The notes under the pieces were generated by a model, which saw only the letters and a program-made list of their open reading frames with translations, had not been told where the DNA came from and searched no databases. A DNA stretch of 24,010 nt, taken from NCBI GenBank assembly GCA_964633825.1, contig CAZWHE010000050.1, positions 1-24,010 of the forward strand. The letters are read 5' to 3'. Source of the DNA: CAZWHE01 sp964633825 (lineage in GTDB: Bacteria; Planctomycetota; B15-G4; CAYZWU01). The position numbers were made by a program, and so were the translations under genes. This document shows positions 1-6,776 of the stretch, one piece after another; the first letter of the stretch is position 1; every line of letters begins with the position of its first letter.

Positions 1-401
1 CCACCGCCGTAGCCGCCGATAGCTATGTTTCCCGAGATTGTATTGTTGGTGATGGTTGGAGAAGACTGGTAACTGAAAATTCCGGAATACCCGTTTCTGA
101 TCGTGAACCCGTCCAGGACCGAATCGACCCCTTCCCCGCTCTGAAACGTTACGACCCTCCCAACCATCCCTCCGTCGATGGTTGTGACCGCCGCGCCCTG
201 ACCGCTTCGGAGCGTGATCGCCTTGCCGATGAAGTCGATGTTCTCAATGTACGTCCCCGGCCGGACAATAACCGTATCACTCTTCTTCGCCGCATAGATG
301 GCGCTTTGAATCGTAGGACATTGGTCCGGAACGTAAATGGTTGCCGAAAACCCTGCTGTCGAGAAAAAGAGAAAGAGGGTGAGACAAGACAGGCACCGCA
401 C
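1..401 (-). CDS. Secreted beta-helix repeat protein, copy 1 (partial, C-terminus outside window)
   Basis: Reading from a GTG at 399-401 gives an open frame to the window edge (133 complete codons). The product starts with a signal peptide (MRCLSCLTLFLFFSTAGFSA), followed by TIYVPDQCPTIQSAI and VRPGTYIENIDF, then a DGFTIRNGY motif and the first NNTISGN beta-helix rung. It is close to identical to the start of the complete gene at 743-3508, with the same GTG start and the same AAGGAGG ribosome-binding site. Family knowledge: such PbH1/NosD-like repeats form a secreted right-handed parallel beta helix, often a surface protein or a carbohydrate-active fold. No catalytic residues can be assigned in the visible part. 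The frame is certain; the function is not. A longer antisense-like frame over the same bases is a shadow. Confidence 0.85.
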   Translation of the reverse strand, partial: MRCLSCLTLFLFFSTAGFSATIYVPDQCPTIQSAIYAAKKSDTVIVRPGTYIENIDFIGKAITLRSGQGAAVTTIDGGMVGRVVTFQSGEGVDSVLDGFTIRNGYSGIFSYQSSPTITNNTISGNIAIGGYGG

Positions 402-650
402 AGCATCCTCCTTCCGGCCGGATGAATGTAATAATCCCTTCGTATAGTATTTATATGTCTCGTAAAGGAGGCACGTAACACGGCTGATCAGCGGTGCCGG
501 GTGTGAAGTCACTTTTTCTTGTATAATGAGCTATACACGAGAGGCTACCTCCTCCGGAAGGTAGATTTAAGAACGGTCCGAACAGGTCCGCTGCTCGCCT
601 GGCAAGGACGATATTTACCTAATTAATATCCATATTTTTCTTTCTTGGCC
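402..650 (-). promoter_or_regulatory. Upstream region of beta-helix copy 1, duplicated from copy 2
   Basis: No gene is supported between 402 and 742. The first 90 bases upstream of the GTG match the upstream region of copy 2 (3509-3600), including the AAGGAGGAT ribosome-binding site and the stretch GAAGGGATTATTACATTCAT. Similarity resumes at about 578-645 (cctggcaa, gatatttacc, ccatatttttctt). Between these blocks, about 493-577, sits roughly 85 bases absent from copy 2; it contains TATAAT at 523-528 on the plus strand inside a GTATA/TATAC inverted repeat. The promoter probably lies in the conserved block, but no confident -35/-10 pair can be picked. Confidence 0.5.
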
Positions 651-683
651 GGTTGGCTGATCGAAAAAAATAATGGGAATATT

Positions 684-721
684 AAAAGAGGGGAATGGGA
701 TCACGTCTCCCATTCCCCTCT
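684..721 (-). terminator. Rho-independent terminator of the complete beta-helix gene
   Basis: A perfect 14-bp stem pairs 687-700 with 708-721 around a 7-nt loop (701-707). Read on the minus strand the hairpin is followed by CTCTTTTAATA, a short U tract. It begins about 20 bases after the TAA stop of the beta-helix gene, so it should end that transcript before the next copy begins. Confidence 0.9.
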
Positions 722-742
722 AATTAAGAACCAAGTAAAGCT

Positions 743-3508
743 TTATTGAACAACCAGCGGCATGAGATTCGTCAGCTCGGAAGCCGGATTGCCGAGCGGT
801 CCCGCCAGCGCCTGGAAAGGATACTGCTCGCCCGGCTGCCAGAAACTCGGCACTGTTCCCGAAGCCTCCAGCAGACCGTTGGATTGAATGGCTCCCAGAT
901 TGGATTGCCACAAGACGGGCGCGGCGAGATGGATGTCGCCATATTGCGATGGAAGCGGCGGGTCGAGTATTCCTGATCCAAGACCGAGAACGATTGGTGA
1001 CGAGCCGGGCGTTCCGATAACTCTTGCTGTAAAGCTTCCGCCCGGCACGACATCATCAATGCAATAAAGATGAAGGTGAAACTCGTCGGCACCCATGTCC
1101 ACGGTCCCGTCCGCAATGCGCGGATCCCCTTCGAAATCTTGAGGCTCGGTGGCAGCGGAGTTATCGCCCGTGTTGCGGCAGGCGGAACCCCATGTCAGGT
1201 GAAAATCGCCGTTGACCGGATCAACGAAGAGCGGATCCGCGTCGATCATGCCGGAGCCCCAAATGAGTATGCCGCCAGGATCAACGAAGATCGAGGATTG
1301 CCCCCCCTGCACGTCGGAATAGCTGATAGTCACGTTGGATATAGAACCGATCCAGCATTCCGGACCGGCCGGCGCGTTGTTCTGCCAGAGAATCGTGTTT
1401 GTAAAAAAAGGGGAGTTGGAGGACGAATAGTAGTAGTCGTAGTAGATCCCACCACCGTTGGAGCCGGCGGTGTTACCTGTAATAGTGGTGTTGGTGATGG
1501 CAAGGAAGGACCTATAGCAATAGATCCCACCGCCGTCGGAGCCTGCGGTGTTACCTGTGATGGTGTTATTGGTTATGGTTAGGTTAGACCCTTCCTCACA
1601 GCAGATCCCGCCGCCGCCGGAACTCGCGGCGTTACTTATGATGGTGTTGTTAATGAGGATCGGGAAGGACCTATAGCAGTAGATTCCACCCCCGTCGGAG
1701 CCGGCGTTGTTGTCCGAGATGATGTTGTTCGAAATAGTTGGGGAGGAGAGATGCCAGCTGTAAATCCCGCCGCCGTTGTCGGCGGTGTTATTCGAGATGG
1801 TGTTATTCGAAATGACTGGGAAGGAATACCAGTCGCAGTGGATACCGCCGCCACAGTCGGATGCGCTGTCCGAGATCGTGTTGTTGATGATGGTTGGGGA
1901 GGAGATTTCTCCGCAGTAGATCCCGCCGCCGTAGGCCGAATTGTACCCATTTCTGATCGTAAACCCGTCCAGAACCGATCCGGCTCCCTCATTGTTGTTG
2001 AATGTGACGACCGATCCGGCCTGCCCTCCGTCAATGGTTGTGACCGCAGCTCCCTGCTCGCTCCGGAGCGTGATCGCCTTGCTCTTGAAGATGATGTTTT
2101 CATAGTACGTACCGGGACGCACGACGACCGTCTCACCGTTCCAGGAAGCCTCTATGGCCATCTGGATCAGCGAGTAGTCGTCGGGGACGTAGATGGTGAT
2201 GAGGAATTCGGGAGGATAGTGGTATCCCATATCAACGGGCCAGATGTCCCTGACATCATCCGTCCTTGTTGTCCCTCCGCACATCGTGGTTGGATCTCCG
2301 GTGTCCACGCAAGGGTTGGTTATTCCCGATTGACAGGGGTCCTGCCTGAGGTGGAAGTCGCCGTTGACTGGATCGACAAAGAGCGGGTCAGCGTCGATCA
2401 TGCCGGGGCCCCAATTGAGCGTGCTGCCGGGATCAACGAAGATCGAGGATAGTCCCCCGCACACGTCAGAGTAGCTGATGGTCAGGTCGGATATGGAATA
2501 CACGCTTCCGATCCAGCACTCCGGTCCGGTCGGGGCGCTGTTCTGCCAGAGTATGGTGTTCGAGATGATCGGGGAGGAATCGTAGCAACAGATCCCGCCC
2601 CCGTTGTTGAGAGCAGTGTTACCCGAGATGGAGTTGTTCGATATGAACGGAGAGGAATTGTCGCGGCAGTAGATACCGCCGCCCCAACCATACTTGCCCT
2701 CGATTGAATTGCCCGAGATGATATTGTTTGAAATGAGCGGTGATGAAAAATGGTAGCAATAGATCCCGCCCCCGTGGTCGTCGATAACTCTGTTGCCCGA
2801 GATGATGTTGTTCGAAATGGTCGGGGAGGAGGAGGAGTAGCAGTAAATCCCGCCGCCACCATGCCGCTCGGACAAGTTCTCCGAGATGATGTTATTCGTG
2901 ATGATCGGAGAAGAGTAATAACAGCAGATCCCGCCGCCTTTATCACGGGCAGTATTACCTGTGATGATGTTGTTGGCGATGGTCGGGGAGTTGGAACCGC
3001 CGCAGAAGATCCCGCCGCCTATGCGAGCCGTGTTCCCCGTGATGGTGTTGTTCGCGATGGTCGGAGAGGAGGAGGAGCCCTCGCAGCGGATCCCACCACC
3101 GTAACCGTTGCCCGTGTTCTCCGTAATAATGTTGTTCAAGATGGTCGGGGAAGTATGGTCGTCGCAGTAGATCCCGCTGCCGCCCGCGACGAAGTACCCG
3201 TTTCTGATCGTGAACCCATCAAGAACCGACTCGACTCCTTCCTCGCTCTGAAAAATCACGACCCTCCCAATCTGCCCTCCGTCGATGGTTGTGACCGCCG
3301 CCCCCTGCTCGCTTTGGAGCGTAATTGCCTTGCCCCGGAAGTCGATATTCTCAACATACGTCCCCGGCCTGACGATAATCGTATCACCATACGGTGCCGC
3401 AAGGATTGCGCCTTGAATCGTGGGATAGTGATCCGGCACGTAAATGGTTGCCGAAAACCCTGTGGTCGAGAAAAAGAGAAAGATTGTGAAACAAGACAGG
3501 CACCGCAC
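743..3508 (-). CDS. Secreted double beta-helix protein, copy 2 (complete, 921 aa)
   Basis: GTG start at 3508 with AAGGAGG seven bases upstream; TAA at 743-745. Residues 1-20 are a signal peptide ending FSA. Residues about 20-330 form a first right-handed beta helix built from rungs of the type GGGIYCYSSSPTISNNIISGN; residues about 436-760 form a second. Each half opens with the same cap (TIYVPD..., VRPGTY.EN, AAVTTIDGGQ, DGFTIRNGY) and closes with a shared segment (TILWQN.AP.GPECWIG, IDADPLFVDPVNGDFHL), so the gene arose by internal duplication. The last ~90 residues are non-repetitive and probably a beta sandwich. Family knowledge: PbH1/pectin-lyase-like fold, exported; role may be adhesion, surface display or polysaccharide binding. 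No active site is recognisable. Cys is frequent in the rungs (IYCY, ICCY). Confidence 0.9.
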   Translation of the reverse strand: MRCLSCFTIFLFFSTTGFSATIYVPDHYPTIQGAILAAPYGDTIIVRPGTYVENIDFRGKAITLQSEQGAAVTTIDGGQIGRVVIFQSEEGVESVLDGFTIRNGYFVAGGSGIYCDDHTSPTILNNIITENTGNGYGGGIRCEGSSSSPTIANNTITGNTARIGGGIFCGGSNSPTIANNIITGNTARDKGGGICCYYSSPIITNNIISENLSERHGGGGIYCYSSSSPTISNNIISGNRVIDDHGGGIYCYHFSSPLISNNIISGNSIEGKYGWGGGIYCRDNSSPFISNNSISGNTALNNGGGICCYDSSPIISNTILWQNSAPTGPECWIGSVYSISDLTISYSDVCGGLSSIFVDPGSTLNWGPGMIDADPLFVDPVNGDFHLRQDPCQSGITNPCVDTGDPTTMCGGTTRTDDVRDIWPVDMGYHYPPEFLITIYVPDDYSLIQMAIEASWNGETVVVRPGTYYENIIFKSKAITLRSEQGAAVTTIDGGQAGSVVTFNNNEGAGSVLDGFTIRNGYNSAYGGGIYCGEISSPTIINNTISDSASDCGGGIHCDWYSFPVISNNTISNNTADNGGGIYSWHLSSPTISNNIISDNNAGSDGGGIYCYRSFPILINNTIISNAASSGGGGICCEEGSNLTITNNTITGNTAGSDGGGIYCYRSFLAITNTTITGNTAGSNGGGIYYDYYYSSSNSPFFTNTILWQNNAPAGPECWIGSISNVTISYSDVQGGQSSIFVDPGGILIWGSGMIDADPLFVDPVNGDFHLTWGSACRNTGDNSAATEPQDFEGDPRIADGTVDMGADEFHLHLYCIDDVVPGGSFTARVIGTPGSSPIVLGLGSGILDPPLPSQYGDIHLAAPVLWQSNLGAIQSNGLLEASGTVPSFWQPGEQYPFQALAGPLGNPASELTNLMPLVVQ

Positions 3509-3694
3509 AGTATCCTCCTTCCGGCTGGATGAATGTAATAATCCCTTCGCATAAGAGTTATATGTTTATCTGAAGGAACGCGTAACACAGCTGATCAACC
3601 AGATCCGCCGCCAGCCTGGCAAAAATGATATATACCCATAAAATTACCCATAAATACCCATATTTTTCTTGAAAATGGCCCAATATGGCTATAT
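3509..3694. promoter_or_regulatory. Divergent intergenic region with three TACCCATA direct repeats
   Basis: This region separates the minus-strand beta-helix gene from the plus-strand Fic gene, so both promoters should lie here. Three copies of TACCCATA occur at 3633-3640, 3645-3652 and 3655-3662, spaced 12 and 10 bases apart, about one DNA turn each. That fits an operator for a helix-turn-helix protein, and the adjacent Fic protein carries a C-terminal HTH, so autoregulation is a reasonable inference. The block nearest the beta-helix start is duplicated at 402-480. Confidence 0.45.
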
Positions 3695-4744
3695 ATGGAT
3701 ATTGTTATGGATAATCCAAGGATTGAAATTCTTCCCCAACACCTCAAGCTGATCGCCGAAATCGACGAGTTCAAGGGGAAATGGAAGGCGCTCCGCCGGT
3801 TATCTCCAGACCAACTGGAGTCGCTTAAAACGATCGCCACAATCGAGTCGATCGGCTCATCGACGCGAATCGAGGGTGCCCGGTTGACCGACAGCCAGAT
3901 CGAAGAATTGCTTTCGGGCATTCAGCCGACGCCCTTCAAATCCCGCGATGAGGAAGAAGTCGCGGGTTATGCCGAAGCCATGAAACTGGTGTTCGATTCT
4001 TTCGAACAGATATCGATAACTGAAAACCATATCAAGCAGCTCCATCGAGATCTGCTGAAGTACTCGACCAAGGATTCCCCGCACAGGGGAGAGTACAAGA
4101 AGCTGCCGAATCACGTCGAAGCCTTTGATCAAGATGGCAAAAGCATGGGCATCATCTTTGAGACAGCGTCCCCCTTCGATACCCCCCGGAAGATGGAAGA
4201 TCTGGTGCAATGGTTCAACGAGACGAAAAACGAAGGCGTTCTTCATGACTTTCTGCTGGCAGCGGTTTTTGTCGTTCATTTCCTTGCCATCCATCCCTTC
4301 CAGGACGGAAACGGCCGCTTGAGCCGAATCCTCACCACACTGCTGCTTTTGAAATCAGGATACGATTATGTCCAATACAGTTCGCTGGAAAGAATCGTCG
4401 AGGAAAATAAGGACCGGTATTATCTGGCGCTGAGGCAGGCGCAAAAAACGATCGAAACAGACAACAGCACGCTGGGTTCGTGGATAACCTTTTTCCTGAG
4501 CTCTTTAAGGCAGCAGGTTGCGGTTTTGGAATCGAAGCTCCATTACGAGAACCTCGTCAATGACATTCCCCCGTTGTCACAGGAAATCCTCGAGTTGACC
4601 AAGGGGCGTGGAAAAATAACGGTCCGGGACGCTGTGAAGATCACGGGCGCCAACAGAAACACGATCAAAAATCATATCCAGCAGCTGGTACACAAGGGGC
4701 TTCTCAAACAGATGGGGATCGGTAAAGGAACCTGGTATCAGTGA
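3695..4744 (+). CDS. Fic-family protein (predicted AMP transferase) with C-terminal HTH, 349 aa
   Basis: Fic enzymes transfer AMP (sometimes other phosphate groups) from a nucleotide to a hydroxyl side chain of a target protein in the cytoplasm. The canonical motif HPFQDGNGRLSR is complete at residues 200-211, including the catalytic His200 and the phosphate-binding GNGR. An inhibitory-helix motif of the (S/T)xxxE(G/N) type is present near the N-terminus (S56-x3-E60-G61), making this a class II, self-inhibited Fic. A winged/HTH segment occupies about 305-349 (GANRNTIKNHIQQLVHKGLL). This is the usual stand-alone Fic-HTH architecture and length. Start: ATG at 3695; a second in-frame ATG at 3707 is equally possible because neither has a good ribosome-binding site. 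No antitoxin partner gene is seen, consistent with the built-in inhibitor. Targets are unknown. Confidence 0.9.
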   Translation: MDIVMDNPRIEILPQHLKLIAEIDEFKGKWKALRRLSPDQLESLKTIATIESIGSSTRIEGARLTDSQIEELLSGIQPTPFKSRDEEEVAGYAEAMKLVFDSFEQISITENHIKQLHRDLLKYSTKDSPHRGEYKKLPNHVEAFDQDGKSMGIIFETASPFDTPRKMEDLVQWFNETKNEGVLHDFLLAAVFVVHFLAIHPFQDGNGRLSRILTTLLLLKSGYDYVQYSSLERIVEENKDRYYLALRQAQKTIETDNSTLGSWITFFLSSLRQQVAVLESKLHYENLVNDIPPLSQEILELTKGRGKITVRDAVKITGANRNTIKNHIQQLVHKGLLKQMGIGKGTWYQ

Positions 4745-4841
4745 TACCGGCAGCGGTGGTGGGCCGATCCTGGCATGAAGCCTTATTGAACCTGCAAGCA
4801 GAGTAAGCTAAACAATTCATATACCTACGTATCGTGTCCCC

Positions 4842-5867
4842 CTACTCGTTCGGGATGCGGCGCTCCACCGGCACGGGGGGCCAGGGGCGGACGTGCGGCT
4901 CTTCCTGGTACCAGAAGGCCACGCTCGAGTAGTCGTCGCTCCGCCGGTTGGCGTGGCCGTGCTCGATGGTCACGCGGATCGATTTCGCGAAATAGACCGG
5001 GTCCTCCACGTGGAAGCGGTACATGGAGACCGCGCCCGAATAGTTCGGCCCGCCCGGAAGAGGGAGGCCGTGGTACGGGGCCGAGACCCTCTCCGTCGGC
5101 CCGAAGGCCATGTTGAAATAGTCCTCGCACCCCGTCCCGTGGATCGTGGGCCGCTCGTCGCCGTCGATGAAGATCATGTCGTCCCCTTCGCCGTACCAGT
5201 TGTCCTCGTCCGTCTCCCGCAGGTTGAAGACGGCGAGCACGCACCCCACGTAGTGGCCGCGCCCCTTGGCGTCGAGGATGACGTAGTTCCCTTCGCCCGT
5301 CGTGTTGACGCCGTCCATCTGGAACTCGTGGTTGCTCAACCCTTTTTCTGAGATGCCGCGCGTCGGGTTTTGGCGGTTGAAGAGCGCGTGGAACCGTCCC
5401 ACATTCTCCTCGGGTCTGTCGTGGAGCTCGTAGTCGATGTAGTAGAAGAAGTGGGAGAGCTCCTTCTCCCCCTCGTTGACGAGCTCGAAGCGCGCCCTCT
5501 TCCCGAAGGGCATGGGAAAGAAGCAGTTGAACCCCCGCCCCTTCTCGCTCGACATGGCGAGCGGGATCGACTCGAAGTTCGTCATCAGGCCGTGGCCCAC
5601 ACCGAAGAAATCGCCGATGGGCACATCGATGCTCGGGTTTTCCTCGCCGTCCCAGAAGGCGCGGAGCACGATCTTGCGCAGGGCGTGCTTTTCCTTGGAA
5701 AGCATGGTGCACCAGATGTGGGTCACGCGGCCGCACCCCTCGATATCGGCGAGCTCGGTCTTCCCGCCCGCCGGCAGGGTGATGAAATCGAAGTTGCCGC
5801 CCGACCGGTCGTAGCTCGATTCCCGCCGGCGAAGATGGCTCCGAAGCTTGGGAAGATCTCTCAGCAT
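4842..5867 (-). CDS. DUF2961 / GH172-like glycoside hydrolase (341 aa)
   Basis: The protein carries the GH172 hallmarks: LPAGGKTELADIEGCGRVTHIW near the N-terminus, a central WYGEGDDMIFIDG and GTGCEDYF. Family knowledge: characterised GH172 members are difructose-anhydride-forming fructosidases and exo-D-arabinofuranosidases that use two glutamates. Here Glu227 (GEGDD) and Glu248 (CEDYF) are the candidates, 21 residues apart, which matches my recollection of the characterised enzyme. ATG at 5867 with an excellent AAGGAGG site eight bases upstream. It has no signal peptide, so it should act in the cytoplasm on an imported oligosaccharide, which fits its place as last gene of an operon with a sugar ABC importer. 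Substrate is inferred, not shown: a fructan- or D-arabinan-derived oligosaccharide is the leading guess. Confidence 0.88.
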   Translation of the reverse strand: MLRDLPKLRSHLRRRESSYDRSGGNFDFITLPAGGKTELADIEGCGRVTHIWCTMLSKEKHALRKIVLRAFWDGEENPSIDVPIGDFFGVGHGLMTNFESIPLAMSSEKGRGFNCFFPMPFGKRARFELVNEGEKELSHFFYYIDYELHDRPEENVGRFHALFNRQNPTRGISEKGLSNHEFQMDGVNTTGEGNYVILDAKGRGHYVGCVLAVFNLRETDEDNWYGEGDDMIFIDGDERPTIHGTGCEDYFNMAFGPTERVSAPYHGLPLPGGPNYSGAVSMYRFHVEDPVYFAKSIRVTIEHGHANRRSDDYSSVAFWYQEEPHVRPWPPVPVERRIPNE

Positions 5868-5891
5868 TTTCGTACCTCCTTACCGGATTTA

Positions 5892-5966
5892 TCCGGCCTT
5901 ACCGGGCTGTGCCCGGCCTTACCGGGCTGTGTCCGGCCTTGCCGGCCTTACCGGCTTCCAGCCGGC
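5892..5966. repeat. Short GC-rich tandem repeat between permease and GH172 genes
   Basis: A 20-base unit occurs at 5892-5911 and 5912-5931, differing only at the first base. It is followed by degenerate pieces (tccggccttgccggccttaccgg) up to about 5966. CCGG/CCGGCC half-sites recur throughout, so the transcript could fold into several alternative hairpins. It fills most of the only sizeable gap in an otherwise tightly packed operon, and could be a segmental attenuator or simply slippage-prone repeat DNA. Confidence 0.7.
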
Positions 5967-6776
5967 CTAGCCCTTGCCTCCCGTGAGGTGGATCCCGCGG
6001 ATAAAATACTTCTGGGCCGCGAAATATACAATGATGCAGGGAATGATCACGATGACGGCGCCGGCCATGAGCAGGTCCACGGCCACGCGGAAGCTCCTAG
6101 CGAAACCGGCGAGAGCGAGTGTGAGCGTCGCATTCTCGGGCGAGTTGAGGTAGATCAGCGGCCACCAGAGATCGTTCCAGACCATGAGAAAGGTGAAGAT
6201 CGCCACCGCCCCGACGGCGGGCCGCGCCAGGGGAAGCATGATGCGCCAGTAGATGCCGAGCGTGCCGCACCCGTCGAGGCGCGCCACCTCGACGATCTCC
6301 TTCGGCACGGTGAGAAAGAACTGGCGGAAGAGAAAGATGAAGAAGGGATTCCCGCCGAGAAGTGCGGGCACGAGGATGGGCAGGAAGGTGTCGACCCAGC
6401 CGAGCGACTGGAAGAGCACGAACTGGGGGATCACGGTGACCTGCATGGGAAGCATCATGGTGGCCAGCACCAGGACGAAGAGGAAATCCCTTCCCCGGAA
6501 CTGGAGCCGGGCGAAAGCGAACCCGGCCAGCGAACAGGTGAATATCTGAAAGACGATGCTGGCCGCCGTGAGGAAGACGGTGTTGAAGAGGAGCCGTGGA
6601 AAGTCGCCCATCCTCTCCATGGCCACTGCGTAGTTTCCGAAAAGGCCCGTCTGTCCGTCCGGCCCGGGCGATTCGAAGTTGAACGACGTCTCGACCATCC
6701 AGACGAAGGGCGTGATGAAGACGACGCCGCAGAGAAGGAGCAGGATCCAGTTGACCGCCTTCCAAGATGCTTTCAC
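5967..6776 (-). CDS. Carbohydrate ABC importer permease, MalG type (269 aa)
   Basis: Inner-membrane half of the translocation channel of a sugar importer of the CUT1 class. Six membrane segments are visible, starting with VNWILLLLCGVVFITPFVW. The cytoplasmic EAA loop reads EIVEVARLDGCGTLGIYWRIMLPLARP, which docks the ATPase. Length is typical for MalG homologues. The start chosen is GTG at 6774-6776 with GGGAGG five bases upstream; the longer open frame reaching 7073 only adds residues overlapping the previous gene in another frame. The GTG overlaps the TGA of the upstream fusion gene by four bases (GTGA), so the two are translationally coupled. It pairs with the MalF-like half of that fusion protein. 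Confidence 0.93.
   Translation of the reverse strand: MKASWKAVNWILLLLCGVVFITPFVWMVETSFNFESPGPDGQTGLFGNYAVAMERMGDFPRLLFNTVFLTAASIVFQIFTCSLAGFAFARLQFRGRDFLFVLVLATMMLPMQVTVIPQFVLFQSLGWVDTFLPILVPALLGGNPFFIFLFRQFFLTVPKEIVEVARLDGCGTLGIYWRIMLPLARPAVGAVAIFTFLMVWNDLWWPLIYLNSPENATLTLALAGFARSFRVAVDLLMAGAVIVIIPCIIVYFAAQKYFIRGIHLTGGKG

Noticed and set aside
149..481. 110-codon minus-strand frame near the left edge
   Set aside because: It is the wrong frame of the beta-helix gene; the true frame starts at the GTG at 401. The same shadow appears at 3256-3588 over copy 2.
1400..3200. Regularly spaced DNA repeats that resemble a CRISPR array
   Set aside because: They keep one reading frame, vary in length and sequence, and encode beta-helix rungs; spacers are not unique and repeats are not conserved as DNA.
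4745..4841. Bidirectional terminator between the convergent Fic and GH172 genes
   Set aside because: No stable stem with a T-tract could be found on either strand.
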